From positions 3,038,001 through 3,102,000 of the forward strand of contig AP026550.1 of assembly GCA_026075535.2 (NCBI GenBank): a stretch of 64,000 bases of DNA. Reading direction: 5' to 3'. A program made the position numbers and the translations under genes. This document shows, piece after piece, positions 9,911 through 20,910 of this stretch (position 1 is its first letter; each line of letters begins with the position of its first letter). The notes under the pieces are model-generated. The model saw only the letters and a list, made by a program, of their open reading frames with translations. It was not told the DNA's origin and searched no databases. Source of the DNA: Tricholoma matsutake. Its lineage: Eukaryota > Basidiomycota > Agaricomycetes > Agaricales > Tricholomataceae.

Positions 9911-12804
9911 ATGGTTTCTTCTCTTAGTGCCTCATCGTCTAGCAGTTCTCATCTGAGCTCCCCGTCGCAAATCAGCCTTGCTTACACATTGCCTTCACCA
10001 TCAAGTTCAAACAGTCGCTCCGGTTCTTCTTCCAAAGTGTCTTTAAATCAGCTAGATGATGGTGGGTTAGACCCTGATCAGTATCACGTTCAAACACGCT
10101 CACCCGGCTTAGAAAATGTCACGATAACCCCCTCACGCCCGTTATCTAAACTACTCGGGAAGCAGAAGAGTCAAGAGTGCGTTGTATTCTATCATTGGCT
10201 CAGTATCATAGTGACCAGCACCCTCCAGAGACCTCCGTCTGCTCGCAGTCTCCACACACATGACGGAACTCTCATACGCCATATCTGACATTCAGACGCG
10301 TATCTTCGGTATGATAATACAGTTCGTTTTATTTATCGCGTGTAATCAACTAGGGTTCTGTAGAGATACAGGAACTCCGTCATAAATCCCAATCTTCGAA
10401 CGACTCAACAGGCACCACTAGTATCATCGACCAATCTCTAATCAACCTAAATGAACGGCTCGAATCTGCGGAGAAGGGGGTAAAGTCTGTCAGTGAAGCT
10501 CTGGAACCTCTTCTTCAAGCCTCATCGACGCCAACCCTTGCTCAAAATGGGGATCCGGATGAGGGTGCTTTGGTACTACGCAAACACGCTACATTGGTCG
10601 CGGAATGGGAAGCGGTGCGGAACGAGAGTGATGTGTTGAGGGAGGAATTAAAGGAGGACAAGTGGTTGACCGTATTCAGGACGGTGACGGACCAGGCAGA
10701 TGGTATGATGTCCAGTCTGGAGAAAGCCGTCAACCGTTGTCAGGTGAGTTGTCATGCCCTCTGCTGCTCCGTGGTTGTAATTAAGCTACTCAGGAATTCA
10801 TTTGGCAAGTGCATAGGCGAGGCGTTGAGGAACCATTTCATCTGCATGCTTCTTTATCATCTTCTCAACGTAACGACCGACCATCACCTGTAACTTATGA
10901 TATGCTTGTTTCCCTTCTTGAATCTTTCGAGGCGAAGAAAAAGTGTGTCTGTATCAAGTCATCTTATGCTTTACGTATTGACAACCAATAGACACTATAT
11001 GCCGGCAACATCAAAAGTTCTATCTATAATGGACAAAGGCGTCCGCGATCGCGTTACCAAGAACGGCGAAACTCTTCGACGGCATGCAGAGTCTGCTCAG
11101 CGTTGGCGAAATTTACGAGAACGGATATCAAGGACCGACGTCGAGATGGAAAACGTACGTAAGATTCTCACGTGTGCAGATCCTACACCAAGCGAGCACG
11201 GATCCAGTACGTCGGGAACCATATCCAGCAAGAATGGCTATCTTGTAACGCCTCCCAGCGGCTCGAAGATGTCCAGAGTGCCTAGTTCGTCCAGTAGCGT
11301 GACGGGATCTGTCTCTCCGTTTTCTCCATTCCGCAAGATCGCTCTCAAGATTACAGGGACACGCGCCCCACCTGTTACACCTGTCACCACAGACAAGCAG
11401 AATGTGAGCCGTGCGCCCTCTTCGGAACCTGTACCTTCGTCGCGTATCATACGCCGGCAGCGATCGTCGTTGCTCCCTTCCACCCAAGATGGTCAGCTAA
11501 CTGCGCCAATGACTCCCGACCGACCTGGACACAAGCATAGTCAAAGTTTGACACCAGATTCGTCCCCTCGAGGTCAAAAACTAGATATGAGTTCGACAAT
11601 CAAAGGTCGTCCTGGGTCAAATAAGCAGAGATGGAATAGTTCTACGAAGGTTGAGCGAGAAGACCGTGCACTTACTATCAAGGGGACACCTCCCAGAAGA
11701 CCGCCGTCTTCTTCTGGAATGTACAACAATCAGTCCAGCGACATTCCCCCTGTTCCACCTATTGGAACCCCTTACAGGCGGAGTCTTTCGAGGGTGTCCA
11801 TGGCCTCGTCGCGTCCATGGTCTCCTGTAACCTCATCTATTTCTACCACGCAGTCTTCGCAAAACAATCCCTTCTCAACTTTCCGTCCTCCTTCTCGCGC
11901 TCAAACACCTTCTCGTGCGATCACACCTGGCCTTAGCACGACGCCTCGTCCACGACCCAAGACCCCGAGCCATATTCCAGTGCCGTCGAAACAAGTGTTC
12001 TCCAGTCCAGGACAATCAGAATTTGAAGAAGGCAACGGCAACCGCCCCTTCTCTCCTGCATTGAGCGTCACTTCTGCGGGCTTTAGCCACCCACCCAGAC
12101 CCCCAAGCAGATCCATGATCCCGATTCCCAGTGTTCACCTTTCGTCACCCTCTCGCCCATCATCGTCCATGTCGGATTATACCAATGCAAACCCTCCATT
12201 GTCCTTCCAAAATTCCGCTGCGCGGGCACAGACTCCTGAGCATACTTTGCGTGCTCGGGTGCAGCAAATGCCCATCTTCCATGGTACGCTTGGGCGCTCT
12301 ACAGTCCGTACAGCCCTAAACAAAGCTCCGCCGTCGAGCTTCAAGGATAGTTCTTCCAGCCGGGCATCTTCGAGGCCCGGTTCTCGTGCAGGAGCATACA
12401 CGCCAACCACGGACAACTTCCCTATGCATGAATATGTACCAGGTAATCTGAAAGACCCGCTAGATGTGGAGGTAGCAGGCATCGTCAATTCCATTGCGCA
12501 TGGACTACTTGTTGAGCGAATAGACCCTCCGGTGCGAAAGATCCCAAGGGAAGGTGAGGAGATCCGGGCACAATACGCGTTTTCAAATGCCCTGAGTCGC
12601 AAGATTGTCACTTGCCGATTGACCACTCTTGCAAGGTCTGGCAAGACTGCTGGGGACACAGCAACTAAGAAGGTTATGTGTCGTGTCGGTGGAGGTATTT
12701 GATGTTGTTGTTCTCCCTTTTCGGCAATTCGTCCTGACATGAATAATGTTGCAGGCTGGCAGGATCTCGGTCACTACATACTGAACCGTCAGGCGGGACT
12801 GTAA
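9911..12804 (+). CDS. Kar9-like protein with C-terminal GAR (Gas2-related) microtubule-binding domain
   Basis: Probable microtubule-associated protein for spindle or nuclear positioning. Start ATG 9911 (MVSSLSASSSSSSHLSS), Ser-rich. After the first introns a helical region reads DLRLLAVSTHMTEL, then SYAISDIQTRIFE, IQELRHKSQSSN and LNERLESAEKGVKSVSEALE. This resembles the fungal Kar9 domain (PF08580). The central 400 residues are very rich in Ser, Pro, Thr and Arg, with many S/T-P and SxIP-like sites, as expected for EB1/Bim1 partners. The C-terminus is a GAR domain: DPLDVEVAGIVNSIAHGLL, RAQYAFSN, VMCRVGGG, then across a last intron GWQDLGHYILNRQAGL and TAA at 12802-12804. The GAR domain is clear; the Kar9 label is from memory of motif style. 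About five introns. Confidence 0.75.
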
Positions 12805-12969
12805 AACCGTTTAGTCTAGATCTATAGGAGGAAACTGGCGAGGACTGCTGATCAAGGTCTGCCTCGGGTCATTCATTATTCTCTATTCATACACTATCAT
12901 GTCACATTCATTGTCGCGCCTTCCATCGTATGCAGTAATTATATTAATTTCCCCCTATTTGTTACAGAT

Positions 12970-13007
12970 TAACGAGGCTGTCACGAGGATTGCGGACAGC
13001 CTCGTTA
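12970..13007. repeat. Perfect inverted repeat (13-bp arms, 12-nt loop)
   Basis: Arms TAACGAGGCTGTC (12970-12982) and GACAGCCTCGTTA (12995-13007) are exact reverse complements around a 12-base spacer. It lies about 165 bases past the stop of the Kar9-like gene and 245 bases before the next ATG. It may be a hairpin in the 3' UTR, a palindromic binding site, or the remnant of a small mobile element. It is not a bacterial-type terminator, as this is nuclear fungal DNA. The remainder of 12805-13250 shows only a possible TATA-like TATAAGG near 13186. Confidence 0.7.
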
Positions 13008-13250
13008 TCAGCGATCAATGCACTAGGACCCGAATTGCTCATTGATTTCGGTATACAACGTGAATTCAAAGCCGGATAACGTTCATTTTACTTGTTTGAC
13101 GTCTGACATCCGGTATTTGTGTGCGCCGTATAGGAAGCGATCGATCTGTATGTACATCGCATCGGCATGTGCCTATCGCATGTACTTATAAGGGGCTTTC
13201 GAGGAAGCATAAAAGGGAGAACCTCAGACTTTTACGCCTAGTTCACAGCC

Positions 13251-14138
13251 ATGCCTTCGTTGTCCCCAATGAGCCAGGATAAGCAGGCCAAGGTCAAGTC
13301 GCTCCCTGTAAAGGTCGGGAGAAAGATCAAAGGCCTGTTTCATCACACACACAAACATAAAGCTCCCGAAACCCTTCCATTCCTTGTCACTGCCGCCACT
13401 TGGGCCTCGCCCGTATTCCCTTCCCTCCATGTCGTTCGCGAAATTGCTCCTATTTATCCAAAGTCTGAGTATATAAAACACACATTCGTACCCACCGACT
13501 TTGGAGATAGCGACACTGGCAGTTCACGACGAACTGCCATCACTTCCGAACGATCTTCCCAGTCTTCTAGCTCGTCGATTGCAGAAATTCCTGATGACTT
13601 TTCACATACGCAGGACGCTTCATTTGCTACTGCAATGAGTAGTCTTTCAATCGGTATGGATTCTGGGGAGGCACCCGAATTAGAGCCCGTCGAAAATTTG
13701 ATCTCTTCACCTCAAGCTGAAGAACGCTTGCCCACATCCTCACACTCAACACCTAGCAGTCCTCATGCTTCCTACCGTGAACCAGAAGTCCCTTCCTTAA
13801 TAAACGAAGAGGACGACCCAACTAACAACGACGAAGATGTTCGTGCTGTTGGGCCTGTGTCCGGTTCACAGCAGACACACGAGATTTCCTTGACATCAGA
13901 ACCCATTCCATCGTATCCTACAGTGCCTTTCTCCAACCTAAACAAAGATGTCCCTCCTCTACCCGTCCCAAGTAGCCAGTCACCCGAAGATGAAACGCTG
14001 GATTTGTATTTCCCAGGTCTTATCATGCCTACTATGTTCCTGCCCATACCTAATGTACGCCATTTCTCCTCTACTTATTTAACTTGGTGGCTATCCAGAT
14101 CTTTAATGTATTACGCTGGTACTACACTGATCCGCTAA
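13251..14138 (+). CDS. Duplicated 5' part of TRAPPC12-like gene (copy A)
   Basis: Start ATG 13251 (MPSLSPMSQDKQAKVKSL), a basic N-terminus (VGRKIKGLFHHTHKHK), then an acidic, Ser-rich region like the disordered N-terminus of TRAPPC12. It ends in a conserved block, LDLYFPGLIMPTMFLPIPN, which recurs in copy B as LYFPGLILPTMFLPIPN. In copy B an intron follows PN and ends in TAG at 14898-14900. Copy A has TAC at the matching place (14123-14125), so that acceptor is gone and the frame soon meets a stop. Either copy A is a decaying duplicate, or its exon splices past copy B into the acceptor at 14900, which would give a complete TRAPPC12 with this start. A hydrophobic LVTAATWASPVFPSL segment is present but no signal peptide. 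Confidence 0.55.
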   Translation: MPSLSPMSQDKQAKVKSLPVKVGRKIKGLFHHTHKHKAPETLPFLVTAATWASPVFPSLHVVREIAPIYPKSEYIKHTFVPTDFGDSDTGSSRRTAITSERSSQSSSSSIAEIPDDFSHTQDASFATAMSSLSIGMDSGEAPELEPVENLISSPQAEERLPTSSHSTPSSPHASYREPEVPSLINEEDDPTNNDEDVRAVGPVSGSQQTHEISLTSEPIPSYPTVPFSNLNKDVPPLPVPSSQSPEDETLDLYFPGLIMPTMFLPIPNVRHFSSTYLTWWLSRSLMYYAGTTLIR

Positions 14139-15120
14139 TTGTGTTCACGAAATATATTTTGCTTGAGAAGAGACATTTCTGATGATTGGCAAATTTCATG
14201 ATCGCCCTTGTGAGTGAGTATTCACGGACTTCTGCCAGATGACAAACAACTGGGATGGCTCGTCGATCGAAGAGAATGTCGGTTCAATCACGTGTTCGCT
14301 TTCCACAACATCCTACTCTCATAAAGATTTATACCCAACGACCTTGGAGATCGCGACAGTTCACGAGAAACTGCCACCTCTTCCCTTGTCTCAGATATTC
14401 TTGACGACTTCGTACATACACAGGACGCTTCATCTGCTACAATGAGTGATCTTCCAGATGATATGAATTCTGGGGAGTCCCACCAGGCTGAAGAACACCT
14501 GTCTTCACAATCATTGCCTAACAATCCACCCGCTGTCTACGTTGAACCAGAAGTCCCTGACCCTTTTCTAATAGATGACGAGGACGACCCGACATCTGAC
14601 AACGGGGAAGATGTTCGCAGTGTTGCGGACGTGTCCGAGTTACAGCAGACCATTGTTCCTGACCACGAGATTTCCCTGACATCTGAAGCCGTTCCATCGC
14701 GTCCTGCAGTCTCGCCCTCCAACCTAAACAAAGATGTCCCTCCTCCGCCTCTCTCAAGTAGCGAGTCAGATGAAGATCAGACACCGGATTTGTATTTTCC
14801 AGGTCTTATCCTCCCTACCATGTTCTTGCCCATACCAAATGTGCGCCACTTCTCGAACTTGGTGGCTATCCAGATCTTTAATGTATTATACTCGTACTAG
14901 ACGGATCCGCTAACTGCGCTCCTCACGAAATATATTCCGCCTGAGAAGCGGCCTGTACGAGACATTACTGGTGATTGGCAACATAGCGATTTTCATACCC
15001 TAGTCGTGAGTTCTTGAGAAAGCTTTCGCCCTGTGAGCCTGAACAAGTATTGAGGGATTTCTGCCAGATAACGAACAGTTGGCGAGCGCTTGCACGAATG
15101 GCTCGAGACCGCATCGTTGC
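13470..15120 (+). repeat. Tandem direct duplication of about 0.8 kb (copies A and B)
   Basis: Copy A (about 13470-14290) and copy B (about 14320-15120) align in order over several landmarks: CAGGACGCTTCAT near 13611 and 14421; GAACCAGAAGTCCCT; ATTTCCCTGACATC; TTTCCAGGTCTTATC; TTGGTGGCTATCCAG; and TTTCTGCCAGAT near 14230 and 15059. The offset is about 775-830 bases and varies because of many small indels. The sequences are clearly diverged, so the event is not recent. Copy A lost the 3' part of the conserved TRAPPC12 exon. Copy B continues into the intact downstream exons. Confidence 0.85.
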
Positions 15121-16306
15121 GTCAAATCCGGAGAATGTGGCACTTATTCTAGATGTAAGTTATCCTTCTTGATACAGGGTCTTCCCGAATATTTAACTCT
15201 CAACAGCTCTGGTACCTTCGTCTGGCCAGTCTCGCCCGCCTGCGTCTTTTTAACCAAACCTCCGTTGAATGTACAAACCTATTTGTTGTGCTGAATGGGA
15301 TAGAACCGCCGGAGACACACAAATATGTATTTGATCGTGTTCTTCCTTTTGAACTTGAAGTCATGCAAACACGTCTGAAATACTGGTCAGGCGACCACAT
15401 GGGTTACCTTGACGCCTTGAATGCCTTACTCAATAGATGCAGAACCAATGCCCGGTCGGCTACTCCGGGAGATACTACCACAGTTTCTATGTGGAAAGAG
15501 AGGGGTGCTCGCATATGCCTGATAATTGCTTCCCAGATGGTGGAGATGAAGGTAAGCTTCGACACTCCCTGGCTCTGTCGAAAAACAACTGAAACTGCTG
15601 TCGTTTAGGAGTATTCAGCAGCGTCGAAGTTACTCGAACCACTGTGTAGACAGGGCGATGGGATCTCTACGGCGGCCCTTCGTTCATCTGTTGCTCGGAT
15701 ATATCTTCAAAGTGGAAACGTTCTAATGGCTTCGAAGCATTTTGCAATCGTAGATGAAGACCCTACAGCCGATCAGGCTATGAAAAATATGAATGCGGCC
15801 CTACTTGCATCTGCAGAAGGAGATTGGACACGAGCAAGTAGCATTCTTCGAATGATTCTGAAAGAAGACGCTGAGAATTTTGTGGTAACGTCTCGAATGG
15901 AATCATTAACTGTGTCAAACTCTGATCTGGACCTCCCAAGGCTATAAATAACCTATCCGTCGCACTGTTGAGCCAGGGAAAGCTGAAAGAGGTAAGCACT
16001 ACCTTTGGCTGGGAATCCACGGAGTGTGTCGTGCATAACTATCGTCCAGAGCATCGAGGTTCTGGAAACTGCACTCAAGGCATCGCCCGCAAGCGTTGTA
16101 GTTGCAGAGCCTTTCCTATTTAATTTGTGTAAGCTTTGCGTCGCACCAGTCTTGGTTCATTGATTATTATGTCTGTCACAGCAACCCTATACGAGTTGCG
16201 ATCTGTTACCGCTATCGAAAACAAACGAAACCTGCTTATAGAGGTCGCGAAGTGGAGTGGTGATGGGTTGAAGACGGCTTGTCTCAAAATGCCCACCAAC
16301 TCTTGA
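14442..16306 (+). CDS. TRAPPC12/TTC15-like TPR protein (copy B with the conserved core)
   Basis: Probable subunit of the TRAPP III-type tethering complex in ER-to-Golgi traffic or autophagy. The first ATG in the right frame is 14442 (MSDLPDDMNSGESHQ). The frame is open a little further upstream, so the true 5' exon may lie elsewhere, possibly in copy A. After FLPIPN a 60-bp intron (14841-14900) leads to TDPLTALLTKYIPPEKRP and DITGDWQHSDFHTLVV. Then come NSWRALARMARDRIVASNPE, LWYLRLASLARLRLFNQTS, FDRVLPFELEVMQTRLKYWS and TPR-like helices (SAASKLLEPLCRQ; ASKHFAIVDEDPTADQAM; AINNLSVALLSQGKLKESIE). The stop is at 16304-16306. About seven introns. Read without splicing, the TAG acceptor at 14898 looks like a premature stop, but it is better explained as the intron end. 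Confidence 0.75.
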
Positions 16307-16537
16307 AGGCACATTTTCAGTATGTACAGCAGATCGGAAGGATTTATATAAATCACAGATCGACTGCATCATGATTTCAAGAACATATTGTCCAGAAAGA
16401 ACCTCAGGCAAGTTAAGAGGATACTCTTTGTTGTTAGCCTTCCTATGTGGAATTCCAAAAAATTGTAAATCTATGCAGGTCTACTAGGGTATAGACAATT
16501 ATCCGATATTGATGGAATATTTACTTTTCCAGGAAGC

Positions 16538-18490
16538 TCAGTAGATTCCTGGAATGAACTTGTACTTGACAACTGAGCAGTAGCGCTCCCAATCCTTTCC
16601 ATATTTGATGGAGCACCTGTGAAAGGGGAAGAGGCTCAGTGCCATCGTGATACAAGGGACGATTGACAGGTACCGTTCAAAATCGCGCCCGCATCGGTGG
16701 ATCAGAACGACGATGAAAAATACAGAGTAGAAGTATGGGATGATGGATGCTGTACCGACGACAGCACCCCACATCAGACTCATGGTCCAGTCGGCCACGT
16801 AGTTCTATAGAAGTAGCGTTAGTAAGCAGAGAAAGACGAGAGAAAGGAACTTGCAGGTTTGCGAGAGTAGGCCCACCAACCACTGGTCAAGAGCCGGTTA
16901 CTGCAAATAGTGCTCGTATCATCATTGCATTGGAATAGAAAAAATTACTTACCCATGGGTGGTCTGAATGTACGTGGGGTTTTTGACCAGACCACCCGGC
17001 AGTTGAGGAAAGGTTTTGCGGAAGGTAGTAATACCCTGGGTTTGCATTTTGAACCTGCTCTTCTGCGACATCGAGGTATCCCAACTATATTGAAGATGAT
17101 TAGTCCGAGTGTACCAACAGTGATGTGAGAATACGGACATGTAGTAGGCGGTGAGAAGCGTCGAGTACATTAAAATGTATGTTGGGGTAGAAAATTTATA
17201 TGTTGCTGGATCATGAGAAGCCATGTAGACCACAGAGTAGACGTAGGACTGATTATAGGAATATGTCAGAACAATCATATATGAGCGTTGATAGGCCTTA
17301 CGAAGGGAACTCCGGCTAAATTCCAAAAGATAACCATAAAGCCCCATCTGAGGTCTGATAAGCAAAATTACAGATTGAAGGCAAAGTGCTTACTTCTCAT
17401 GATACATGTCCCACGTTTGGGGGATGCATTCCTCTCCCTTAGCACTATACCATAGAATTGTATATACCGAGAACTATACATACAGCCATAAATTACATAC
17501 CAGGCATTGAGGTATAGAGCTGTGGCAAGAATCATAAAGGCCATGTTCTAGTCGGCTATTATCAGAAGTAACCGTACCAGGAGGAGGTGAAACTCACTGG
17601 TGTAACATAGCCGTATTGCTCATACTGCTTACAACCGCCCGATACAGCCAAGAAGAAAACAATCACCCATGGTATGCGAACTTCGGCCCACATCTTGAGA
17701 TCTATGTTGCCAATACGTGGGTTGAGGGAAGCACCCATAAAAACGTCATAGAAGAAGTTTCCAGACATCCTCATTGCAGTTCCAGTTCCAACCGCCACAA
17801 GGTAAGTTCCCAGAGATACAGCGAAGCCCCAGATCATGGCCACAGTCATGATGTGTCCATAGTTGTCGATAATTTCTGTGAGACGGAAGATGCCTGTATA
17901 ATGAAGCCCGGCAGCCGTGACGAGTGTCGCATACAACGAAGAAAGCGCGTTGCAATTATACATAAGAGTTTTGTAGCCGAGAGATGGTACGGGAAGACCT
18001 TCTTGCTGATAACCTGGCAAGACCTGCGCAAGGAACAACTGGAAGAATACGTTGCCAGAGTATACTTTCCACGCGTAGAGGTTGGGGCTGGCGTCCTGAT
18101 AAGCTCCAAATCAGCCAACTGCTACGTGAACGTACAAGTATACAAACATTACGGATATGACTCCACATTCTCCAGAGGAATGGCTGGATGTCCTCTGGAG
18201 AACTTGGGTGAACAAGTTTCCCGTCATAAAACCACAAACAAATCCAGAAGTAATACATGAGAACCGGGAATAATGTCATGATTGCAACAACACCCCACGG
18301 GCCACCAAACTCAAATCTAGGAAAAAGTAGGAAGTTGTTGGAGAATACAAATCAGATATGAACGAACGTACGTCTCGTGTTTGTCCAAGCGCTGGTCCGT
18401 TTCTTTGCCCTCTTCAGTGATAAGAACCTTGTCAGTATTAGCACCGTTAGCTCTACGACGCAGGCCCTCGCTGGCATGACTTTCAACCAT
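16538..18490 (-). CDS. ERG4: Delta(24(24(1)))-sterol reductase (ERG4), last step of ergosterol synthesis
   Basis: Reduces the C24(28) double bond of the sterol side chain using NADPH, in the ER membrane. I chose the ATG at 18490 (MVESHASEGLRRRANGANT) because after the first intron it joins FEFGGPWGVVAIMTLFPVL, the usual ERG4 N-terminus. Further family landmarks: VYSGNVFFQLFLAQVLPG, DNYGHIMTVAMIWGFAVSL, NFFYDVFMGASLNPRIG, CAKGEECIPQTWDMYHE, KWGFMVIFWNLAGVPFSYVY. The C-terminus has DRYCSVVKYKFIPGIY-like ending (YCSVVKYKFIPGIY) with stop at 16538. Many hydrophobic segments and about nine short introns. The gene is divergent from MPE1, with under 200 bp between the starts. An upstream in-frame ATG in another frame (18543) would break this N-terminus and is not used. 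Confidence 0.93.
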
Positions 18491-18687
18491 GATGGACGCT
18501 TTGTGAAGCTGCCAAAATCTCGAACCATTTCTGAAAGGGACAAATATTACATAAGTGATCGACGCTTATTCCTAATATCGGAGATTAAATAATAGCTGTC
18601 AACTTGCTTTTTTCTTTCACCGCTTCGCTTCATCGCTGATCATTTGAATTGTTTTTTATTTTACATTATCTGCATTTAGACTGTCAA
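18491..18687. promoter_or_regulatory. Short divergent promoter between ERG4 and MPE1
   Basis: Only 197 bases separate the two start codons. The interval is AT-rich with long T tracts near 18608-18617 and 18650-18662. It must hold both core promoters. I could not assign a sterol-response element with confidence. Confidence 0.5.
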
Positions 18688-20756
18688 ATGGCATCTTCTG
18701 TGTTTTACAAGTTCAGCTCCAGAAAGGACGAGTCTCGAGTGACGTTCGATGGCACTGGCATTTCTGTATTCGACTTGAAGCGCGATATCATCCTAGCCAA
18801 CAATATGGGTAAAGCAAATGACTTTGATCTGGCTATCTTTGATTCTACCTCGAAGCAAGGTATATGTGTCCAGTTTCCTTGTTGTGCCGTACTAAACTCG
18901 TGCACAGAGCTCAAGGATGATTCTCAGATTATTCCCCGTTCCTCGTCCGTGATTGTCAAGCGTCTTCCCTCCGCTCGTCCTGGAAAGGGAAAGGCGTCAA
19001 TATATGTAGCAGGCGCCGGGAGTATGGTCCCCATCTCAGACCAAGTCCAGAGGCATGGAGCGTCTAACGCCCAATCAACCTGGCACAAAGGTGCAATGTC
19101 CAAGCGCTTCGACGTTAAAGAGGATCCTTCTTCCTCGAAGTCAACGGTGAGCAGCATTTAAGATGTTATATGTTGAAGTTGAAGTCTGTTCCAGTCCAAT
19201 TTGGCCCCCACCAAGTTATCAATAACGAAGGACGACGAGGCTGCTGCAATGGCTGCCATGTTTCAAGCTCAAACTACAAACTGGGAGGAAACCCAGGAGA
19301 AGATGTCACAGTTGGTGTTATCCCTTGCGGGATTTTGTCCACGTAGTAGCCTGATGTCTAATGAACAATGTTTTTTTCCCCCTGTGCCTTCGATTTTGTC
19401 TTGCACCTGCAGTGCTACTCGTATCTACACCAATCCCCGCGGAACTGGCTTCGCGCGTGGTGGAAAACCACATGTACATGCACATCACGACCGACCTTTA
19501 CCTCCTAGTTATGTTTGTTACCGATGTGGTCAAAAAGGTTGGCTATTTGTATTGGAGTAGTATTCTCGTCTCATCCCTTTCGAAGGTCATTGGATACAAG
19601 ATTGCCCAACTAATAACGACCGTGAATTCGACAATCGACCCCGTATCAAACGAACTACAGGTATCCCGCGAAGCATGCTCAAGGCCGTTGAGAATCCGAA
19701 CAGTGCTGAACTAGCCCAGGGTGTCATGGTCACCCCGGAGGGGGGTTACGTCGTCGCACAGCCGGACCTGTACGTTCCTTTCCTTAATCATGCTGTTCTA
19801 CATTTAACAAAGCGTCTCCGGGAAGTGCATCGTGGCAAAAACAGGTATCGCGCCCGAAGGGACTGACAGTAGCTGAGGTCCGGGAGCGCACCCCGACGGA
19901 CGCATCACTGGCTTGTCCGATTGACAATAAACTGTTTCGTGATGCTGTCAAAACACCATGTTGTGGTACCTTGTATTGCGAGGAGTGCATCCAGACTCAT
20001 CTACTTGAACGAGACTTCATTTGTCCGAATTGTGCGAAGAAAATTCCATCCCTGGATAAACTTATTGTGGATAAGCCAGCGCGTACAAGTGTGTCAGACT
20101 ACATAGAAAAAGCGATCGAGGATAGCAAAAAAGAGGGCGAAGAGGAAACAACGACGGCGAAGAGTGCTAATGCTTCATCTAATGGCGACCAAGTACATCT
20201 ATTCAACCCTTGTACTCATATTCCTTGCTTATTCCTTTTACAGCCCAATGCAGCCACAGAGCAACTGAACCAGGAGCAAGATTTCTATGCAGAACAACCA
20301 GGGCTGAACATGGACATGCCGCAGATGATCGTGGATAGCATTCCGAATCTCCAAGCCCAGATCGTGCAGCTAGATAGGATGCTCCAAAATCCATCTCTAC
20401 CCATTCAGGTCCGCCAGGCGACGGAGATGCAATATCAACAACTCCAGATGCAACTCCAGCAAGCTCAAACAATGTCAGCAGCTATCGCGGCGGCCACCGC
20501 CTTCCAGCAGCAGCAACAACAGCAACAACAGCAACAACAACAGCAACAAGCTCAGAATAATGGCAACACAGGTTACGGGATGCAGCAGGGATGGACTAAC
20601 CAGTTTTCAAATCAGCAGCTTGCTGGACAGGACTCGGCATATCAGCGACTGCCTGTGAACAATCGCCGCAGAAATCTCAAGCGAGATCGACCTTCCGATT
20701 TTTTGGAGGTGGGTGGGGAGAACGACCCCACGAAGATTGCCAGGTATTGGGAGTGA
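18688..20756 (+). CDS. MPE1: Mpe1/RBBP6-type cleavage and polyadenylation factor subunit (DWNN, zinc knuckle, RING)
   Basis: Subunit of the cleavage and polyadenylation factor, with ubiquitin-ligase features. Start ATG 18688. The DWNN ubiquitin-like domain comes first (SSVFYKFSSRKDESRVTFDG; ISVFDLKRDIILANNMGKA; SSVIVKRLPSARPGKGKA). Then NWEETQEKMS, a CCHC zinc knuckle split by an intron (CYRCGQKG then HWIQDCP) and GIPRSMLKAVE. The RING/U-box-like domain follows (LACPIDNKLFRDAVKTPCCG, LYCEECIQTH, ICPNCAKK). The C-terminus has a Gln-rich coiled segment with a polyglutamine run (about 20505-20550) and a basic tail ending KIARYWE. About six introns. The domain order is exactly that of Mpe1/RBBP6, so the call is firm. 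It converges on VPS5, about 155 bp apart. Confidence 0.93.
20505..20550 (+). repeat. CAG/CAA repeat coding for polyglutamine in MPE1
   Basis: A run of mixed CAG and CAA codons gives about 15 consecutive glutamines. Mixed codons make it less prone to slippage than a pure repeat. It lies in the low-complexity C-terminus, after the RING domain. Confidence 0.9.
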
Positions 20757-20910
20757 GCGTTGTGGGAGCGATGCAAAAACTTGAGGACATGAGTATGATT
20801 TTATCACATTACATCTTAGTCACATTCATTCAGTCTTGATGCATGTATACATTCCAAAACAAAATAAATATACTGCGTTGCACTAAAAAAGAAAAGAGAT
20901 GTGACTGTCA

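Noticed and set aside
14888..14900. Apparent premature stop (TAG) in TRAPPC12 copy B
   Set aside because: It lies exactly at the end of a good 60-bp intron (GT at 14841, TTTAAT branch-like site, TAG acceptor), and the exon after it begins the conserved TDPL block. It is a splice acceptor rather than a mutation.
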